Below the pieces are notes generated by a model that saw only the letters and a program-made list of their open reading frames with translations, searched no databases and was not told the DNA's origin. Below are positions 5,161 to 6,917 of a stretch of 6,917 bases of DNA, one piece after another; the first letter of the stretch is position 1; every line of letters starts with the position of its first letter. Origin of the DNA: Verrucomicrobiota bacterium (GTDB lineage: Bacteria; Verrucomicrobiota; Verrucomicrobiia; Opitutales; Intestinicryptomonadaceae); assembly GCA_003343565.1 (NCBI GenBank), contig QALA01000045.1, positions 1 to 6,917 of the forward strand, in the 5' to 3' direction. The position numbers were made by a program, and so were the translations under genes.

Positions 5161-6036
5161 CTATTTAGAATACGAAGGCTTTACGGCGGGATTGTTCTGG
5201 AGATAGTCGCGGCTCTTCTTAACCGTCTCTGCGATAGTCTGGCCCTTTGCCGGCTTCTCGACCTCGACGATTATATATTCGCAACCGCTCTTGCCTATGT
5301 TTTTGAAAATTTCGTCAAAATTGACAACGCCGCTCTTTCCGACTTCGTCAACGTCCTTGATGTGGAGCAGGCGAAAACGCTTCGGATACCTGCTGAAATA
5401 ATCGACGGGATCGACCTTGCCCTTAGTCGCCCAATAGACGTCAAGCTGGAAAAAGACGTCTTCGGGATTGGTGTTTTCAAGCATATAGTCGAGCATAACT
5501 TTGCCCTCCACTTCCTTGAATTCGTGCGAATGGTTGTGGTAGCCGAACGAGAGCCCGGCCTCCTTGCACTTTTTGCCGACGGCGTTGTAGTAGTCGCAAA
5601 TAACCTTCAGCTCTTTGAGCGTCTTGGGAACGGCGAGGTAGGGATCCACAATGTACTTCATTCCGGCGGCCTTGTGCGCGGCAATCAGCGCGTCCCACTT
5701 GGCAAGCGACTTGGAAAAATCGCCGCTTTCAATCTCCTCTTTGGACAAAGGTATGCGGGTATGGGAGGACAACGCCTTCATGCCGGCCTCCGCGCACTTT
5801 GCCTTGAAGTCTTCGGGAGCCAGACCGTAAAACTTTCCGCCGCCAAAGCCCGCGGCCTCGACAAACGTATATCCCATATCTCCCATCTGCTTTATGGCGG
5901 CGTCCCGATTTTCCTTAATGAGATTGCGGACCGAATAAAGCTGAAGCCCGATTTCCTTCTTGGATTCGGCGAACGAATTTGCAAATGGCGCACACATGGC
6001 GGCCAGAACCATTATTGATGCTATTTTCAGTTTCAT
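5161..6036 (-). CDS. Exported sugar-phosphate isomerase/epimerase-like TIM-barrel protein
   Basis: The protein has 291 residues. It starts with a Sec signal peptide (MKLKIASIMVLAAMCAPFANSFA, predicted cleavage after Ala23), so it is probably periplasmic. The rest is the AP-endonuclease-2 / xylose-isomerase-like TIM barrel. It opens with IGLQLYSVR (29-37), then VEAAGFGG (59-66), GYHNHSHEF (165-173), QLDVYWATKG (197-206), LLHIKDVD (223-230) and IIVEVEKP (255-262). Asp199, His225 and Glu259 are the likely metal ligands by family analogy. Secreted members of this family are common in Verrucomicrobiota, Planctomycetota and Bacteroidota, and usually act on or near sugars or keto-sugars; the substrate here cannot be told. 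The start at ATG 6036 has no clear Shine-Dalgarno but is fixed by the signal peptide. The gene stands alone, with its own terminator and candidate promoter. The general family call is sure, the exact reaction unknown. Confidence 0.93.
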   Translation of the reverse strand: MKLKIASIMVLAAMCAPFANSFAESKKEIGLQLYSVRNLIKENRDAAIKQMGDMGYTFVEAAGFGGGKFYGLAPEDFKAKCAEAGMKALSSHTRIPLSKEEIESGDFSKSLAKWDALIAAHKAAGMKYIVDPYLAVPKTLKELKVICDYYNAVGKKCKEAGLSFGYHNHSHEFKEVEGKVMLDYMLENTNPEDVFFQLDVYWATKGKVDPVDYFSRYPKRFRLLHIKDVDEVGKSGVVNFDEIFKNIGKSGCEYIIVEVEKPAKGQTIAETVKKSRDYLQNNPAVKPSYSK

Positions 6037-6097
6037 TTTGCGTTTTATTTACTTTGTTGAAATGCGATAGGCAAAATCGGTTAAATTTTTTTAAATA

Positions 6098-6123
6098 TTT
6101 ATATCGGAGCCCCGTTTTGTCAA
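6098..6123 (-). promoter_or_regulatory. Candidate promoter of the TIM-barrel gene
   Basis: On the minus strand a perfect TTGACA (complement of 6118-6123) is followed by TATAAA (complement of 6098-6103) about 60 bases before the start codon at 6036. The 14-base spacing is shorter than the usual 16-18; TAAATA, two bases further on, would give 16 with a poorer match. Confidence 0.45.
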
Positions 6124-6151
6124 ATTTTAAAATGCGCGCGGCAATCGTATG

Positions 6152-6201
6152 TTGGCAGCTTTGCCAATCCGGCAAGCCGCGCGGCCGGCGAGATTGGCAA
6201 A
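6152..6201. repeat. Compound inverted repeat between the TIM-barrel gene and tRNA-Thr
   Basis: TTTGCCAATC (6160-6169) and GATTGGCAAA (6192-6201) form a perfect 10-base inverted repeat around 22 bases that themselves hold the palindrome GCCGCGCGGC. A third arm, TTGGC at 6152-6156, can pair instead with GCCAA at 6163-6167. No T-run follows on either strand, so it is not a plain terminator. The alternative pairings resemble a regulatory switch or a dimer binding site. Confidence 0.6.
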
Positions 6202-6266
6202 AAACGGGCAAATAGAAAAACCTTGCAATAATCCCGCAAGACTATTTTGTGGGTAAAACTTTTTAA

Positions 6267-6339
<73 letters not shown>

Positions 6340-6843
6340 CCGCTTAAAAAATGCGGGTTCTTCGTCTGGAGGCCTTTATTTATGCGGGTTGCAGCTTGTT
6401 CCGGCCGCGAACATTTCCGGATATAAACGAATATAAAAATCCGTTTTTATTTGCAAAACTTGCCGTTTTTGCAACTCTTGCAAACAAGAGAGAGCGCGTT
6501 ATTAGGCGTTATTAATTATGGTATGCAAAAGGGGGATATTCAAATTCTCTCCCAAGACAGGTTATCGGAATAGGCCATCGTCACAAAACGGTTCGAGCTC
6601 CCGCAACCTTTTCCGACTCACCGGGTTTCGCGCGCACAAGAAATAGAATTAGCGCGATTCCAATTTTTTTGAATCCGTTTCGGCTCCCGAATCGGACCGC
6701 GTTTGCCTCTTTCGCCCCGCCCCAGTTTGGAAGGGCGGCGAAAAAAACGGAAGAAAGAAGGGCGGAATATGCGGCATGCGGATTCTATTTCCCTAATTAA
6801 AAAAAGCTTGAAAATTCACAATTTCCCCATTACCCAAAATTAT
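6340..6843. other. Noncoding stretch between tRNA-Thr and the right-edge gene
   Basis: No credible open frame was found on either strand. It holds the weak hairpin at 6418-6443, a GCAAAAC/GTTTTTGC hairpin near 6453-6471, and an AT-rich end (about 6780-6843) that should include the promoter of the gene starting at 6844. A TTGAAA lies near 6809, but no good -10 element was seen at the right distance. Confidence 0.5.
6418..6452 (+). terminator. Weak terminator-like hairpin after tRNA-Thr
   Basis: CGGAT (6418-6422) can pair with ATCCG (6439-6443) around a 16-base loop, followed by TTTTTATTT (6444-6452). The stem is short. The position, about 80 bases after the tRNA, is acceptable for its transcript end. 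Confidence 0.25.
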
Positions 6844-6917
6844 ATGAAAACCTTTTTTAACTTCGTTGGAATAATTTGCTCTTCGCTTCTGCTTTCCGCA
6901 TTCGCGCGCGCCGAAAC
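6844..6917 (+). CDS. N-terminus of an exported protein, cut by the right edge
   Basis: ATG 6844 opens a frame running to the window end. The first 24 residues, MKTFFNFVGIICSSLLLSAF then ARAE, are a textbook Sec signal peptide: Lys2, a hydrophobic core at about residues 4-19, and an Ala-Arg-Ala cleavage motif before Glu24. There is no Shine-Dalgarno, only AT-rich DNA before the start. The mature protein lies outside the window, so its function cannot be told. Confidence 0.75.
   Translation, partial: MKTFFNFVGIICSSLLLSAFARAE

Noticed and set aside
5362..6018. A 218-codon plus-strand frame opposite the TIM-barrel gene
   Set aside because: It is antisense to a clear isomerase-family protein with a signal peptide and well-placed terminator. 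Its translation mirrors the codon structure of that gene.

Overview
The window reads as a piece of a moderately GC-rich bacterial chromosome carrying ordinary housekeeping and envelope genes. The best guess is a member of the PVC superphylum (Verrucomicrobiota or a relative). Three things suggest this: a lipoprotein resembling the DUF6786 family, a sugar-phosphate isomerase/epimerase-like TIM-barrel protein with a Sec signal peptide, and several starts without a clear Shine-Dalgarno sequence. This is inference from protein character, not from a marker gene. No plasmid, phage, IS or CRISPR hallmark is visible.

Layout. At the left edge an open frame, probably the 3' part of a gene, ends at 333 and is followed by a good intrinsic terminator (364-396). 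A roughly 600-base stretch without a convincing gene follows. It holds two PurR/LacI-type palindromes (one of them inside the left-edge frame), short tandem repeats and a very GC-rich duplicated block. At 993-2249 lies a lipoprotein of the DUF6786 type, at 2373-3440 an M42-family metallo-aminopeptidase, and at 3604-4395 uroporphyrinogen-III synthase (hemD). All three are on the plus strand and look like separate transcription units, because terminator-like hairpins lie after the first two and the gaps are over 120 bases.

After hemD comes a gene-poor stretch of about 700 bases (4396-5092). It contains a near-exact 47-base copy of the 3' end of hemD plus several short tandem repeats, and is probably decayed or rearranged DNA. 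On the minus strand, 5161-6036 encodes the exported TIM-barrel protein, with its own terminator (5093-5127) and a candidate promoter near 6098-6123. The region between it and the next plus-strand gene holds a strong compound inverted repeat. A tRNA-Thr(UGU) lies at 6267-6339. About 500 bases of AT-richer noncoding DNA follow, and the window ends inside the signal peptide of another exported protein that starts at 6844.

The genes do not form an evident pathway: hemD serves tetrapyrrole synthesis, the M42 enzyme peptide turnover, and the two or three exported proteins are probably envelope or carbohydrate-related. No clear new system is visible. The most interesting observations are the displaced duplicate of the hemD 3' end, the unusual start region of the lipoprotein gene, and the palindromes and inverted repeats in the intergenic regions.
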